DNA of 64,000 bases from Isoetes taiwanensis. Lineage: Eukaryota > Streptophyta > Lycopodiopsida > Isoetales > Isoetaceae. The stretch covers positions 2,861,463 to 2,925,462 of the forward strand of contig JAJEKV010000037.1 of NCBI GenBank assembly GCA_021234155.1. Direction: 5' to 3'. Shown one piece after another: positions 33,220-45,100 of this stretch. Each line of letters begins with the position of its first letter. Within the stretch, counting starts at the first letter, position 1. The notes beneath the pieces were generated by a model, which was given only the letters and a program-made list of their open reading frames with translations, made no database searches and was not told the origin of the DNA. The translations under genes and the position numbers were made by a program.

Positions 33220-34480
33220 TGCACCTGCTCCAAGTCATTCCAAGTAGCGAGGGATACTACTGGGCCCCATACTTCAATCCCGTATAAAAGGACAGGCTCC
33301 ACTAAGACCTTGAACGTGTGTGATTGATGGGTCCAATCATACAACTCCGCTCTATGACTATTGTTTTGCATTACATATAGTGCCTTCCAGCCCGCCGTAA
33401 CTCGTAGCCGTATGGATGTGTCCCAGTGCATAATAGAAGGAAACTCCACTCCCAAATATTTGTATGTGGATGCTACTTCCACATTCTGCCCTCGGTAACT
33501 GAAGGAGGGGATCCTCGACTATCGTGAAGATGATATGAAGACCACCTTAGTCTTGGCCAAGTTGATGCGCATATCAGACGCTTGACAAAATGTGTCCAGG
33601 GCATCGAGATGTCGTTGCATGTCTGCTGGTGTGTAAGCTAGGAGGTCCACATCATCAGCATATATTAACTGCTTGATAATCTGGTAGAGAAGGTGAGCAT
33701 TATCAGCAAGCCAACTCTCCAATTGATCAATGTAAAGCCCAAACAATGTTGGGGAGAGAGGGCATCCCTGACGGACCCCGATACTACATCAAATGGTTGG
33801 CTTGTCGGCTGCAACCGACCCGAGCATCTTTCATATAGCCTGTACACTGCATTCTGCAAATCTACAGGAACCCCCAGCTGTCGCAATCTTGCCCATAGTT
33901 TTTCCCGAGGCACAGTGTCAAATGCCTTCGCAAAATCTATGAAGCAACAATATAGATCCTGACGGCAGTTCCTGCTGTCTTCAACCAGAGTTTGCAATGT
34001 GAAGATATGGTCAATGGTTGAGTGTCGGGGTCTGAATCCTGCCTGGGTGAGGGCCCGTATCTCTGCTGCCTCTGCCCAGCCCGTCAACTGCTGCTCGAGA
34101 ATCCCAGCAAGCAATTTTGCAAACACCGAACTGACCATGATTGTTCGGTAATTGGCTGGGCAGTGCGGGTCACCTGCCTTATAGATGGGAACAACTTTGC
34201 TATTGGTCCACTGCAGCGGGAAGCCTTCCTGTAATGCCTTGTGGCGGTCAACACTGGTATTATGGATGGCCCTGCCCACTTAAGCAATTCTGCCTGCATA
34301 CCATCCAGGTCTGGGGACCATTGGCAAGACGCTGTAAGCCTTGTTCCACGTCCGAATCTGTGGTTTCTAGCACTGGGCCTTCTTGCAGGGGAAATGCTGC
34401 ATGTGCACCCCGAGGGTCGTATAGCTGTTGCAAGTATTGCCTCCACTGCTCGGGAGTGATGTTCCCCGTGGGTCGCATCG
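33220..34480 (-). pseudogene. LINE B reverse transcriptase (frameshifted)
   Basis: Read on the minus strand across several frames: WRQYLQQLYDPRG and DGMQAELLKWAGPS (fingers entry), SKVVPIYKAGDP and PANYRTIMVSS (domain 1-2), AGFRPRHSTIDHIFTLQ, FIDFAKAFDTVPREKLW (first catalytic Asp), FGLYIDQLESW, YADDVDLLA (catalytic box, about 33662-33636), and ASTYKYLGVEF with YGIEVWG before the CACTA junction. The GCPLSP block before FGLYID is broken by a frameshift near 33750, and another lies near 34270. All the core blocks are present in order, so it is a decayed full reverse transcriptase that copied the LINE RNA at the nicked target. Confidence 0.92.
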
Positions 34481-34813
34481 CTTTCTAAGAACCCTTCGCC
34501 GAAGGTCCCGGGTGACGCCCGTGAGGTAAAACATTTCCTTTGATGCGCCGCAATGTACCGGCCTTCTTAGCTTTAAGGAAGATGCGCATCGTCGACCGCA
34601 TGTGGGCGCAAAGCGGGTCTCGTGGACTTGGCGAGCCCGATTTGTGTTCCTTGCACTCGCATCAAACCATTGATTACGCGGGAAGGTTGTGTTCCCGGAG
34701 GTCCGTCGGGCGCGGCTTATCCCCAAAGCATCTCTCGCATGATCCTAAGCACATCACCAGCCGGCCGGGTCATTTGCTCTAGTGTAGGATATTGCAAAAA
34801 TTCGCCAGGTCAT

Positions 34814-35068
34814 CTATAAGCATCCGGGCATAAGCCCCCGCATGTTCATAATCCAATCGCAATGAGGCATGTGAGGAGTCAAGTTACCGGGGGTTCGCAC
34901 AACTTGCCACGCCAACTTCAAGTAAAGTGGTAAGTGGTCCGAGTCGATCTCTTCATCCCTATTAGTTGTTCCCACTGAAGTGCTTGACGACATGCATATC
35001 CCCTTTCGTGCACCAAAGACATAGTCCACCACACTGCAAAATTGAATCCAAGTCCTAATACTGCCCAA
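34814..35068 (-). pseudogene. LINE B endonuclease C-terminal fragment
   Basis: SVVDYVFGARK and SDHLPLYLKLAW are the last two motifs of the LINE endonuclease fold. The N-terminal two thirds are absent: sequence beyond 35100 is a different retroposon with a homopolymer tail. LINE B is thus 5'-truncated inside its endonuclease. Confidence 0.8.
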
Positions 35069-35103
35069 GCCCTCTGTTGCGCCTTTTTGCTAGTTTTGGC
35101 TTC

Positions 35104-35332
35104 TTTTTTTTTTTTTTTTTTTTTTTTTTTTGATTTCACATGTTGTTCTAAAATTTTTGGGTTGCCCCTAGGGGGCAAACCCTTGCTTATGTGCGTTTGT
35201 GGCATATCCTAGGTATATGCTGGAATATACCTAGGATATACTAGTAACTGCTCCAAACCTATTGTTCCCTGTAAATTGGCGGTCACCTGCATTTTGGATC
35301 GCTGATGTTTTAACTGGATAACTGGCAAGGCT
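35104..35332 (-). mobile_element. Retroposon with 28-base tail (repeat copy 2)
   Basis: A run of 28 T on plus (35104-35131), an A tail on minus, adjoins about 200 bp similar to 25041-25222. A perfect 15-bp stem with a 6-base loop (GCTGGA) at 35204-35239 and the pair GGGTTGCCCC / GGGGCAAACCC are prominent. The tail and small size suggest a SINE or a 5'-truncated LINE end. I see no convincing RNA polymerase III A/B boxes. Confidence 0.65.
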
Positions 35333-36261
35333 GTATCATTCTGCTGTGTCCTGCACTTCCACTAGCAAAATGGGTTGATTCAAAACAAAATTGACGGGCT
35401 GATTCAAAAAATCAATGCGTCGCTAGCATGAATCCAGCATGCCCAATTCCTGCCAGAGGTCGCAAAGTGAAGGGCAAGAGAAAATTTGGCAAATGTGATT
35501 CTTGCAATTTATAGCTTTTCCTGTTCAGATATCGATGTATTAGGATCTTGGAAATTTGAACCATCTATGACTGGGTGTTAGTCAATTAGGACTGGGAATG
35601 AGCATCCATCTTTGGTCGTGTGAGACATTGAAGCCTATGCTTCTTGACCTTCCTGATTTTGCTTTCTCATGGCCAGGACTGCATTCTAAATTGTGTAATT
35701 GACACACTCAGATCCATTGTTTAATTTACCACCAACGTTTCTAATGCATTGATATATTGCCCAGATTGCGATCGGCAGTCTGGTTTCTGTAACAGGCTCC
35801 AAGCTCACCTAACCCCACCGCTAGAACTCTTGATAAAGAGTTCTCTGCGAGATTGCTGGTGCAAAGTTGAGAATACTTGCCAGTTTGTAAAGATGTGGAA
35901 CCCCCAACACGTTTTCTGATAAATCGAGCAAGAATGGATAATTCCCATCGCAAATAAGTAGTCGGAAACTCTCTATGAACCCAGCTTTTTCAGTTTAGGC
36001 CCACGAATCTTAGTTGGAATGTCTCCAGTGAGGTTGAGATTTACTAGCTTTCTATATTTGTTTTGTAAATAATGTTGATAAGGTGCGTCCGTTCCTCAAA
36101 AAGCAGTGACAGTGCTCTATGACCAAGCTACACAACAACATCCATCTTCCAATGTAAAAACAACTTATATTTTATGTGTTGCATTTTTTTTTGCTCTGGA
36201 GTCACAAATGTCGTCATATATAAAATGTGGCATTCATAGGTCTAAATCAGGGTTGTAAATC
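35333..36261. other. Non-coding spacer
   Basis: Nothing recognised. Confidence 0.4.
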
Positions 36262-36264
36262 TTA

Positions 36265-37255
36265 GGGTCAATTCCCACTAGCAGTTAAGTTAGGTTAAAT
36301 AGGGCAAATAAAGTAAACTTGCTTTCACACTAGCACTTAAGTTACTACAAGTTAAGTTAGGACTTGGTTAAATTTTAACTATGGGTAACTTAACTAGGCC
36401 ACTTTCATACTGATAATAGTTAAGTTAAATTAAGTTAAAACTTTAACTGTTCCCCTTATTTTAAACTAGAAGTTAAGCGACCTAGGAGAGGTACACTTAA
36501 CTCGATTAAGAACTAACTTAACCTAACTGTTAAGTGAGAAAAGGGTGACAATCTAGTTAGGTTAATTAATTTTTATATGAAAATGGCTTATTTCTCCTCT
36601 TTGAATAGCTAGACTAGCTCGAGGATGAAAAGTTTTTTGGATTGCCTCCACTCAAGGGACAATTTATTAGGACCGAATTGAATTGGAGGTTAGTTTTGGG
36701 ACCTTGGAGCATATTTTGGGCATATCTAAACATCTAACAACTAGACTTTGTGGTTCCTTTTTTGGTAGTGGAAACATTTTTTAGATTTTTTCAAGAAGCA
36801 TGTATGGGTTTTCCAATGCCAAGAAAAATGTGACACCCACCAAAAGTAATGAGACATCCAAATTGAGGTTGAAAAAATGAATACAGAGAGAGAAAAAATA
36901 GAGACAAAAATATTGGAATACAGAAAGAGAAGAGAGAGAAAATAAACTTTGTATGATATCTTTAACTTAATGGCATCTTTTAACTAAAGTCAGAAATGGA
37001 CTTAGTTATCTCTAACCTAACAAAGGCTCTTAACTACTAATGTGAAGCACCAACTCATTATAAATGTTAAGTTAAGTTTACGAATTTAACCTAAATGATC
37101 CCTAACAAATGTAGTGGGAATGTATACCTTCGTAATCCGTTAAGTTAGTCTTAATTTAACGACCTTAATGGGAAAGCATAAACTCTTTTTAGTTAAGTTA
37201 AGAGATAACTAGCTGGTTAAATTAATTTAACTTAATGGCGAGTGGGAAATGGCCC
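36265..37255. mobile_element. PIF/Harbinger-like non-autonomous element, 991 bp
   Basis: The left end GGGTCAATTCCCACTAGC and the right end, complemented, GGGCCATTTCCCACTCGC form imperfect terminal inverted repeats of about 28 bp, flanked by TTA on both sides (36262-36264 and 37256-37258). TTA/TAA target duplication with GGG-start termini is typical of Tourist/PIF-Harbinger elements. The interior repeats AAGTTAAGTTA and its complement many times near both ends. No transposase frame is present. Confidence 0.82.
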
Positions 37256-37570
37256 TTATACATTTGAATATGCACAATGTTCTCACCAATATATCATAAT
37301 TATAAAGGAAGAGTGATTCATACATTATTTCTTTAACTTCATCCGCATCAACACCTTCACGCAACAATGCCGCATGTTTACCTCCTCCCGAGCACAAAAA
37401 ACAGATCAGAGGTCTTCAAGGAGTTACTCCATTTCTATGCTAACGAAATATGTATTTCCATCCTCTGCTCTATTAGACTTATCCTTATGCTTCTACAATA
37501 CTTTCTCCATGCTGAGCACCAAAGATTTCTTCAGGCCAATGCCCATAAAGTCATGGTATCAAGTATTCTA

Positions 37571-37667
37571 TTATTTTGAAGTAGCAATTTTGATTGATTG
37601 TGTAAACATGACATTGAAGTATGATTTAAGCCATTTCACCCTCTGGCCATGGAGGGCAACCCTCCGT
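37571..37667. repeat. Inverted-repeat partner 1
   Basis: About 97 bp that recur in inverted orientation at 46994-47089 (shared TAGCAATTTTGATT, AAGTATGATTTAAGCCA and CCATGGAGGGCAACCCTCCGT, with small differences). The two copies flank the zinc-finger gene, LINE C and the first copia piece. The family is unknown. Confidence 0.75.
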
Positions 37668-37734
37668 GCACAGCACCTTGTTTTATACAGTTCAGCAACC
37701 CAGATTTCACACAAGGAGTTCAGGTAATTGAATT

Positions 37735-37766
37735 CGGGCGATGGGCGATGGGCGATGGGCGCGATG
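37735..37766. repeat. Microsatellite (GATGGGC)n
   Basis: About four units of GATGGGC on plus. Confidence 0.85.
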
Positions 37767-38770
37767 TCACCAGGAAATGCGTGCCACCAGGTATTTTCGG
37801 TCTTTCTGGTTATTCTTTTTGTAACTTAGCTTGCAAACGGTTTCTATTCTGGCCGGAGGTCCTATCAGTAATGTGTAAAGAAGAGAGACATGATTTGTAA
37901 AAAAGGAAGGGGGATATGGGCATGAGCTAGAAAGGTAGAAAGATGAATCAGCATTCATACTTATTATATCTTTGACAGAGGCATAGTACATGTCTCGATT
38001 AAATTTGATTCTTTGGTATAAAATATATATATAAGTGTGGGAGAACTGCGAAACGATGAAGCGTTATTCGTACACCATATGAGGAATATCATAGGAAGCA
38101 ATAAGCAAAGCACGGTGATTGCCATGATTGAGGCCTCCCACCTAACAAAAACAATAAAATTTGGATATGTACGGCGAGATACTAACAGAAATAATAAGAA
38201 ATAGGTGGGGATACGAGTCCGTCTGTAACAGAAAACATAAGTAGATTAGACAACATAAGGAATTGGCGATTTGGTAGCACGGAACATCAAAAGACGCCGG
38301 GGGGAGATGCACGAGAAAGAGCAAAAGCTGGAATGAATGACCCGTCTGATACGTATGTATGGGGAGGTTTTTAAATAACGAAATCGTAGACCATCGAAAA
38401 AAATTCCCGCTACGAGACACGTCGCGGTAAGGTAGTGCATCCACGGCGACGGCGAAGGGGGCGTAACCATGTGGATAAACATGAGAGGGGCTAATTGGAA
38501 AGCGTTAATTCAGCCTTAAATAGATGAAGGGCGCGATAATTAAAGAGGGGCCAAGGGAGGGGGCAAAAGGGATAGCCGTTAAGGACTATACTTACAAGCC
38601 TACGAATAAAAGGTAGGGTACGACCTGGCACAAAATATCGGCAAAGAATACGTCGCATTAACTACACCGAATACGAATAAATGATGGCGGCCTTGGACAT
38701 GACAGGATAAAGACAAGACGTGACTAATGGAACGCTGAAAGATGAAAGGAAACCCTAAAACCGATCAACA
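37767..38770. other. Non-coding DNA upstream of the zinc-finger gene
   Basis: AT-rich, becoming more balanced toward 38700. No gene recognised; presumed promoter region of the gene starting after 38771. Confidence 0.35.
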
Positions 38771-38778
38771 TATAAATA
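38771..38778 (+). promoter_or_regulatory. TATA box (TATAAATA)
   Basis: TATAAATA lies about 100 bp upstream of the first ATG (38878) of the zinc-finger frame, a plausible core promoter spacing with a short leader. Confidence 0.45.
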
Positions 38779-38877
38779 ATGCCGAAAACCTTCTCGCCTT
38801 TTTAGGGTTCCAATTCGGTTCAAGAAGAAGAAGCTGGAAGGAGACGAGAATCCCGCAAACAGTGCGACCGGAATAGG

Positions 38878-39448
38878 ATGGACAAGGGAAAGAGAGCGCT
38901 GGAGGTGCGTGAGGGGGGAGATCGGGCAGTAAGGAAGAGAATCCAGGTAATCCAGAAATCTCACGGTGCCATACAACCCCGGAGTTAGAAGAGCTCAATC
39001 CATCTGCATCCGCGAGGCGGATTGCCTGTGCCTGGAGAAAGGTCTTACTTCTTGTTATAATTGTGGCCGGGTACATTGTCTATTCTGCAATAGGATCCAC
39101 CACGCTCAGGGGATGAAAGATCATGGATATAAGCTGAGCCTGTTAGATTATCTCGGAGTACTAGCTGATCGGAATGACACGGTGAGAAGGCGGGACAAGG
39201 AAAGGGTAATATCCTGCTTCCAGGTGCTGCAAATGCACGCGACAATCCAGAAATCAGAAAGTTACAAGCATGATTTAGTGATAGGTGATTTCGGGAAGAT
39301 ATGTGTGAACTGCTGTGAAAAGAATCCACTGGAGTATACGTGCCGGGCACTGTTAGCCAGAAACTCGGAAAAAATACAGAAAGATGGAGAAACATCAGCG
39401 AGAAAAGGAAGAACCAGTAAAGCAGCTGAGGGCGAAGGCCTGAAATAA
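38878..39448 (+). pseudogene. B-box/PLATZ-like zinc-finger protein, frameshifted
   Basis: A first frame opens at ATG 38878 (MDKGKRALEVREGG...) and stops at 38986. A frame offset by one base carries the rest to 39448. The second part has a dense Cys/His array: CLCLEKGLTSCYNC, GRVHCLFCNRIHH and a later H in KDHGYKL, and nearer the C-terminus CVNCCEKNPLEYTC. This order (Cys pairs, CxxC, CxxC, His, then a distal CxxC...C) resembles a B-box and the plant PLATZ family of zinc-dependent, AT-rich-DNA-binding proteins; the match is by spacing, not by the family's signature words. No ATG starts the second frame, so the one-base shift would inactivate it unless an unseen intron corrects it. The 3' sequence looks like an ordinary plant UTR. 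Confidence 0.45.
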
Positions 39449-40199
39449 GATTTGCAGAAGACGGAAAGATAATACCGAACAATAGGGAGGGGCTCCTGAT
39501 CCGGACTGTTCCAGACTGCTGCTAATATATTTCTGTGCTCTAATGGTGGGGTGCTATATGACTTGTTTCAATTGCTCTGCACTACTTATGCCTTTGTTTT
39601 ACTTCTAAGTTCTCACTTTTCCTTACTCTTAGTGATAAGTTCTAGCCCAATTTTGATCATATGGCGCGAGAACTTTAACATCATCATATTATCATCTATG
39701 TTTTGCAAAAATCCTGAATCTTGCCTCAGTTGTGACAGCACTGGAAATAGATCCGGCGAGTAGGAAATGTAAAGTGTACTGACAAATGAAATAGAACACC
39801 GGGAAGTCCCTCTCGGTCTCCAAAAATGATCTTGCATTTCTTGTTCTTCTCGTTGTTTGTTTGAATAGTTAAACAAATAAAGAACTTTTGGACCGAAAAC
39901 AATGTAGGGGAACACAAGAAAATCACATTGAAACGGAAAACGCAGGAGGTAGCCGGGGAATACAACAGAAAATACGACTACAAAAGTAACAAGGAGGATC
40001 AAGCAGAAGGGTCAAGACAACGCACAAAGGGGAAAAACGGGGAAAAACAACAAGGAAAAAGGTGGTGGACAATAATGGTCCGAGAATATGGTCACAACAG
40101 AGAAACATCGACAAGCACCGCGGTTGAACAATACAAATGAAGCTAAGATATTCACAAGACAAATGGCAAAAGGAACGGACACGAGAGATATATAGTAAA
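39449..40199. other. Non-coding DNA between zinc-finger gene and LINE C
   Basis: The first 300 bp look like a 3' UTR. From about 39880 the composition becomes purine-rich on plus, as in LINE C. The exact LINE C 5' end is unclear. Confidence 0.35.
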
Positions 40200-40229
40200 T
40201 GTTCGGACCCGAAAGTGTCTGAGAAAAAG

Positions 40230-40640
40230 TTGGCGGATCGTAGAGATTCAACCTCCACAGACACCACGATAGCGAGGGCCGACCCACCAACCGGGTTAAA
40301 GTGTACCAACATAAACTCCCAAAAAGCATGAGTAATGGAGGATCGCAAGATCCAAAGAGTAAAAGGCGGGACGGAATAAGATCACGGAGACAGAGGCTCA
40401 GCCTCCGCCAGACACCGTGGATAGCGAGGGCTAGACCCACCAACCGTAAATCCGGACCACTATAAACTCGACCAATCGTAAAACCGCAAAAGTTGCATAA
40501 AGCACATTGCGATACTGAAAAAGAGTATAAAGAGGACGGAAAAGCTACGGACGTAGAGGTTCCACCTCCGCATTACACCGTGATAGCGAGGGGCCAAATA
40601 AACCCACCAACTGGTATCCGGACCACTGTACACTCAAAAT
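40230..40640 (+). repeat. LINE C 5' tandem repeats, about 155-bp unit x3
   Basis: GATAGCGAGGG recurs at 40268, 40430 and 40582 (spacings 162 and 152), each preceded by CAACCTCC/CAGCCTCCGC and followed by ACCCACCAAC and an ACCACTATAAACTC-like block. These lie just upstream of ORF1, like the promoter monomers of some LINEs. Confidence 0.75.
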
Positions 40641-41076
40641 ACAGGGAAGGAGAATAAAAATACAATCAAAAAGGAAGGACTTTGATACACGGGACAAGGT
40701 ATACGGGCCAAGGAAGCTACGACCTCTCAACTAACTCCTCGGAATACGACTAAGGACATAAAGACAACTACCGAATCCCATAACATGGAGGGAGGAGATC
40801 ACCCATAGCGAAATCTTCATAGGGAGACACCCGAGGGATCGAAAATAAATAAATGATGGGGGCAGGAATAATTAAGGGTAGCCGTCCCAATATTTCGAAT
40901 TCAAATGGGATTAACGGTGATAATTTTTGAATTTTTGAATTCTTGAATTAGAGGACCGTTCAGCAGCGCAATATATAGAATCAACACGGTAAAGATACCA
41001 ACCCCTGCCACGGATTTTGTAGCGGCGTCTCGCATTACCGGAAGAATACACGCGACACCCAGCAAGACCAAGAGCA

Positions 41077-42099
41077 ATGGCGAAAGCGGCCCGATCTCGG
41101 CCAGGAAAGCGAAGATGGCAAGGGTACGGTAAAAGTCAGCAAGACCTCCAAGATTTTCTCGCTCAGATGGATAAGCACTTGGAGTCCAGGATCCCTCGTA
41201 TGGATGCCCTCAACACGCTAGCGGAGACAGCCAACCGTAATACGGCAGCCATCGCAAACATGGACGTGAGGATAGAAGGGGTGGAAAAGACAAGCGAGGA
41301 GATGCAACAAGTGAGGATGAACGAAATTGAGGAGGAAAAAGCCAAGATCCGGAAAGGTTGGTTGAATTAGAAAAATGTTGAATTGGATGCATGGGAATCA
41401 TTTGATAGAATAAAACCGCATATCATGGAGTACGAGGAGCGTAATAGAATTAAGCATGACGTTAAAGCCGATAGGGGTAGCAAGAGAAACCTAACGAGGA
41501 CACATATTGATTCACGCTACGTGATGGAGACGGTGTTCAAGGAGCATCGGAGTGTCGTTGTCAAAGCAGTACGATCAGGACAATGGAGAGGGCGGGCGAG
41601 GCATATAAACCTGACTCTCAGAGACCTGACAGCCAAAGAGAGAATACTGCGCACGGGGGCCAGACTCCAGACTGAGAAATGGGATCATAGTTCAGGAAGC
41701 TCTAACAATCATGCAACGACAAGGATTTGCCACGGGGAACTAGCCAAAAGCAAGGAACTAAACCAAAGCAGGAATACAGTGGTGGGTCAAGAATGGCGTG
41801 GTGTTCCCCGCACAAAAAGGACACGGAATTTGCGGGGCCACGACAAAAGGGATGAAGGAGGGATATCGAACCGTGGAAGGAGACCCCATGTGGGGAAGGA
41901 GAACATCAACCCGGTAATGATACCAACAAAAGGGCAGGAAAAACGGGACATCGTGGGGAATAATGATCAAAGAATCGAGGCGAGCCATCACAAAGAAGGA
42001 GGAAGAAACGAAAAAGGGGAAGGCGCAAACCGAGGTCCCTCGGGCGGGAGCATGGGTACAACCCCAGCCGAAGGACCAAAGCACCGAGAAGGATGGTGA
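41077..42099 (+). pseudogene. LINE C ORF1 protein (one in-frame stop)
   Basis: A 340-codon frame from MAKAARSRPGKRR to GPKHREGW, broken only by one TAG at 41368-41370; both halves share the same phase. Residues about 20-95 (QQDLQDFLAQMDKHLES to EEEKAKIRKG) are heptad-like and should form a coiled coil. The second half is basic (RGRARHINLTLRDLTAKERIL), consistent with RNA binding, then a low-complexity Gly/Lys/Arg tail. This is the layout of LINE ORF1 chaperone proteins that coat the element's RNA. It is followed directly by the endonuclease region. Confidence 0.7.
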
Positions 42100-42159
42100 A
42101 CGAAGCGGAACAAAACAAACCCCCAGAGAGGGCAGCCGAGGGAGGAGACGTCAAGATAT

Positions 42160-45100
42160 GGTAATTTGAACCTTGCTTTGGGTATCAGGTGGGACTGACG
42201 GAGAGGCCGGAGGGAGCGATAATTGTGACATAATATGTCTAGTAGAGACATGGGAACATAACATAAAGAGGCTACTACCTAAGGGAGGGCTACCAGCTAT
42301 TCACCCGTTGGAAAGATAAGAACTTCAAAGCGGGAAGAGGGAGTGCGTGTCCTTTGTTATGTCAAGGAGAATGTAGCAAATGGTACATGTATTTTACACT
42401 CGGATGTCAATAAAAGATACATGGTACTTAGTATGCAATTGCAAAATAAAAAGATCTAATATTGATCATAGCATATTACCCAAAGAAAGTAGTGACAAAC
42501 TAGAACCAAGTAGAACCGGGAGAAACCATGATGAAGTGGAAGGAACAGGGGACCAATGATACTAATAGAGATCTAAATGCCGAGGCAGGTCGAGCAAGCG
42601 CAATATACAAGTATAGATGAAACAAATGGACAATGGACCCAAACGGCAAGATCAAAAGAATGGAATAGACGAACTAAGGACAAGGGCGGGATCAATGCTA
42701 AAGGGAACTAATGCTTTCGGTATGCACGACCACGGGGGCCATCATAGCCAATGGGGTTGAGATGGCATGGATCGGGGGGAATTCACAAGTCAACGCTCAT
42801 GGGAGAAGTATAGTAGATTACGTGATAATGAATGAACGGCAGCAGTGCAAAGATGTCGAATTGTAACCCTAGAATGGCCAATTGGGAGGAGGAGAGTCAC
42901 AGAGGCCCATGCGTTTGACAATTACAAAGGGGGGGAACAACCGAAAAAATGAAGAACAGCATGAAACGTAAGAGAGATAGGGGAAAGCTGAAAATACATT
43001 TCCGCAACACAAGCACGCAGCATCGCTTTGTACAAGTAATCAAAGAGGAAATGGGGAAAAGAAATGGAGGAGCCGCAGGCGTGGGGAGAATGGAGATGCT
43101 CAATGACATAACTTGAAGAAAGTGGCATTAGAAATATTCGGGAAAAGAAGGAAGAGAAAGGAAAATAATGCCTTCAAATCTTCAATATGGTATGACGATG
43201 AGTGCAAGGAACGAAGAGAAGGAAAAGTCAAGGCCGCTCGAGAGGTAAGGAAACATACCAAAAAGGAAAGAAACGATATATCTAAAGTTACCGAAAGCAA
43301 AGAGGAATAAGAATCTGATGCAAAGATCAATGGGGGCTGGCCAAGCTAATCAAAAACAACCACGCAAGTTCCAGGGTGGATTTAAAGAGAAAAAAAGCAA
43401 GGGAATAAAGGAAGTGAAATCACACAGCAGCATTGGAACAACAGGATGGGAGAGAACTATCTTGAAAAACTATATAAGGCAACACCCCACCCCGACCAAT
43501 ACCTGAACTAAAAATAACGGACAGGCCATGCTTCGAAGTACAGGAAGTGATGATAGCATTGAATGGGATGGCCAACAACAAGGCCCCAGACCTATACGGA
43601 TTAACTGTGGAAGTACTAAAATGTGCAGATACCACTATAGTAAAGCAGGTGACAGAGATATTCAATGGTATAGTACACGCAGGGCTTCCAAACAGATGGG
43701 CGTACAACAGGGTCATACCCCTACACAAGGGGGGAAGTAAACAGGAACACGGAAACTACAGACAATAATGGTAAGTTCCATTTTACGCCAAAGTGATACG
43801 GGGAAGGTTCTAGACAATAAATTAAAGCAATGGGCGAGGGGGAATTTGAGAGCACAAAGGGCAAGGGGCTTTTAGGACCGAACACTCAACAACGGACCAC
43901 CTAGTGACTCTCCTGGATACTAATAGAGCATAATAGAGGCCTCGCGAAAAGAAAGTGATATCTTTGTTTTGTGGATTTTAAAAAGCTTTGATACGATTAC
44001 CAAGGGAAAAGCTTATACGGAGGCTTGTAGACATGCAAGCAATTAGAGACGTGGTAGGGGCAATTCGAGATTGTACTATAATGTATATGCAAAAATAGAA
44101 GAAGAAGGAAAGGCAATAGATCTGTGACCGCGAAGAGTCAAACGGGGATGTCCATTATCTCCAACACCGTTGAATATATATAGATGCCCTGATTTTATAG
44201 CAGAGCGACAAAGGGGGACGTGGGCGCCCCTACACTCGGGAACCAAGGTACCTATCATGCTATATGCTGATTGATGATTTGGGCATGATGGCCACAAAGA
44301 ACAAGGGAATGCACAGACATCAAACTACTAGAGATCTTCTCGTGAAAAGACGGGGCTAATAAAGAATCTCACAAAACCAAAATAGTCTTTTTGGTAACAG
44401 AAATAATCACAAGCCGTTCAAATATCTAGGGACAGAATTAGAAGAAGCAAATGAGTACAAGTATCTAGGGTATGATACACATGGCACAGGGGAAATGGGC
44501 TTAAAGGGCGATGCTAGATTCCAAGCAGCCATAGGAAGCTACTATAACATGAAAAACTTCAACAAACAAATAGAATAATAGACTGGAAATTAAATGCTAT
44601 CTATTCGCACATTGAGTCGCCACAACACAGCTATACGGGCGGAAGCCCTGGGACCGGGGCTAACAGACAAGAAAAATGGGAAAAGAAAGAAGGGATTTTG
44701 GTACGAACCTACATAAACGAGAATTTAAACTAAGGGCAAATACACCATTGACAACCATAGTATATGAGACAAAAATCTAACCTATGGAGGTGAGAGCATG
44801 GGAAAGGACCATCGGATACATCATAAGAAATAATGCGGTGAAAAAGTCGAGAAGTTAGCAAGCATCGCAATCAACGAATCAGCAAGGTCGCACATCACCA
44901 CAAGCAAAGGATGGTTTAGGGATGTAGCAATATGGACCCGAGAAATGGGGCTAAATTTGAGCGAATCGATCGATGAAGGCCAATGGAATGAGGAGTGGGC
45001 AAGTAAAGCTACGCCGGGCATGGTGCAAAGAAGACACACAGGACCCAAAACAATGCGCTTGTATCAATATTTAATCCAGAGCAGATGATAGGACAACAAA

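Larger units (their letters stand above)
28804..35100 (-). mobile_element. LINE B, split by a CACTA element
   Basis: A 5'-truncated non-LTR retrotransposon on the minus strand. In order along its own strand: the end of an endonuclease domain (35068-34814), linker, reverse transcriptase (34480-33220), a CACTA insertion (33216-29733), the C-terminal domain with a CCHC-type cluster (29732-29007), a short 3' UTR with a 71-nt hairpin (28955-28885), and a microsatellite tail CTTATTCTTATT (28825-28804). Removing the insertion and one TTC leaves about 2.8 kb of element. Frameshifts in the reverse transcriptase make it inactive. Repeat-tailed 3' ends are known from several LINE clades that do not use poly(A). 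Confidence 0.88.

Noticed and set aside
33693-34819. Plus-strand frames of 65-115 codons opposite LINE B
   Set aside because: They overlap recognisable minus-strand reverse transcriptase motifs and have no domains; shadows.
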